This document shows, one piece after another, positions 7,296 through 8,093 of a DNA stretch of 8,093 nt. Both the position numbers and the translations under genes were made by a program. The stretch's first letter is position 1, and every line of letters starts with the position of its first letter. The stretch spans positions 1-8,093 of the forward strand of contig SXRG01000057.1 of assembly GCA_005793645.1 (NCBI GenBank). The letters run 5' to 3'. The notes beneath the pieces are model-generated. The model had not been told where the DNA came from. It made no database searches and saw nothing but the letters and a program-made list of their open reading frames with translations. This DNA is from Burkholderiales bacterium (GTDB lineage: Bacteria > Pseudomonadota > Gammaproteobacteria > Burkholderiales > Thiobacillaceae).

Positions 7296-8093
7296 ACGCT
7301 CATCTGGAAATCGCCCAGCCACTCTTGCTGGCAGGCAACGGGCTTGATTTATCCGTTCTGGAGCAAGCCTTCGCCACCCTAGGCGCCCACCGGACCGAAG
7401 ATGCTGACCTCTATTTCCAGCACACCCGCAGCGAATCCTGGAGCCTAGAAGAAGGTCAGGTTAAATCCGGCAGCTTCAACATCGACCAAGGGGTCGGCAT
7501 CCGCGCCGTGAGCGGCGAAAAAACGGCCTTCGCCTACTCCGACGAGATCACCGCCCAGGCCATCCTGGAAGCCGCCCGCAGCGTACGCACCATTGCTGCC
7601 GCCGGACAAAATGCGCGCACCTATCAACCCACTATAAAGCAAGGGCATCAGCTTTATGCCCCGCATGACCCGATCGGCTCACTCGTCGAGACCGACAAGA
7701 TCGCCCTGCTACATCAACTGGAGACCTACACGCGCGCCCTCGACCCACGCATCACCCAAGTGATGGCATCCCTCGCAGGGGAACACGATGTCATGATGGT
7801 GGCCCGTCAAGACGGCCTTCTCACTGCCGATGTGCGACCGCTGGTGCGGCTATCCCTACAGGTAATCGTCGAACAGGACGGTCGCCGCGAGCAGGGTAGC
7901 TCCGGCGGTGGCGGTCGCTTCGATTACACCTGGTTTGACGAAGCGCGTCTGGCCGACTATGCCAAAAAGGCCGTCGATCAAGCCCTCACCAACCTGGCCG
8001 CCGACCCCGCCCCAGCCGGAGCAATGACCGTGGTGCTAGGCCCCGGTTGGCCAGGCATCCTGCTGCACGAGGCCATCGGCCACGGTCTGGAAG
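7292..8093 (+). CDS. tldD: Metalloprotease TldD, N-terminal part (3' end outside window)
   Basis: TldD works with TldE (PmbA) as a cytosolic zinc protease. In E. coli the pair removes the microcin B17 leader, degrades the CcdA antitoxin and degrades unfolded short peptides. The 267 residues seen here cover somewhat more than half of the usual roughly 480. Family landmarks in order are DLYFQ with ESW-LEEG near the N-terminus, FNIDQGVGIRAVSGEKTAFAY (from about residue 62), LTADVRPLVRLS, the glycine-rich SSGGGGRF (residues 203-210) and VVLGPGWPGILLHEAIGHG. The last contains the HExxxH zinc motif (His259, Glu260, His264). The window ends three codons after this motif, so the C-terminal zinc ligand and substrate-cleft strands are not visible. 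The ATG lies in an ATGA overlap with the nitrilase stop and has no evident Shine-Dalgarno sequence. The key residues present are intact, with no sign of a frameshift. Confidence 0.97.
   Translation, partial: MNAHLEIAQPLLLAGNGLDLSVLEQAFATLGAHRTEDADLYFQHTRSESWSLEEGQVKSGSFNIDQGVGIRAVSGEKTAFAYSDEITAQAILEAARSVRTIAAAGQNARTYQPTIKQGHQLYAPHDPIGSLVETDKIALLHQLETYTRALDPRITQVMASLAGEHDVMMVARQDGLLTADVRPLVRLSLQVIVEQDGRREQGSSGGGGRFDYTWFDEARLADYAKKAVDQALTNLAADPAPAGAMTVVLGPGWPGILLHEAIGHGLE

Noticed and set aside
1..8093. Search by eye for CRISPR repeats, tRNA genes, transposase genes and phage or defence genes
   Set aside because: No regularly spaced repeats, cloverleaf-like segments or mobile-element reading frames were seen; nearly the whole window is accounted for by five housekeeping-type genes.

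Overview
The window is compact, GC-rich proteobacterial chromosome with five protein-coding genes, all on the + strand. MetH, a YhdP/AsmA-like protein, a Nit1-type nitrilase and TldD in the order yhdP-nit-tldD points to a gamma- or betaproteobacterium with an outer membrane. The sequence alone does not allow a genus call. I see no mobile element, CRISPR array, rRNA or tRNA, and codon and base use look broadly even by eye.

Layout: (1) positions 1-1354 hold the 3' part of metH (cobalamin-dependent methionine synthase). It enters the window inside the B12-binding domain and carries the complete AdoMet-activation domain. (2) An ATGA overlap joins metH to a 354-residue gene (1351-2415) whose protein carries an HxHxQ active-site motif. 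It resembles the GDP-L-galactose phosphorylase/GalT/Ap4A phosphorylase branch of the HIT superfamily. This is the least characterised gene here. (3) After a 66-bp gap, a very large yhdP-like gene (2482-6306) encodes an inner-membrane-anchored AsmA-family protein of the lipid-transport type. (4) A 113-bp gap with a possible weak hairpin leads to a Nit1-like amidase gene (6420-7295). (5) A second ATGA overlap leads into tldD (7292 to the window edge), which is cut just after its HExxxH metalloprotease motif.

Two translationally coupled pairs are visible: metH with the HIT-like gene, and the nitrilase with tldD. The yhdP-nitrilase-tldD order is a recurring proteobacterial arrangement. The metH/HIT-like pair is the less familiar part. 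A HIT-superfamily protein and a Nit1-type amidase within 4 kb recalls the eukaryotic NitFhit fusion, although here the HIT-like protein is of the GGP/GalT type and the two genes are separated by yhdP. I did not find a clearly new multi-gene system. The HIT-like gene is the best candidate for new biochemistry.
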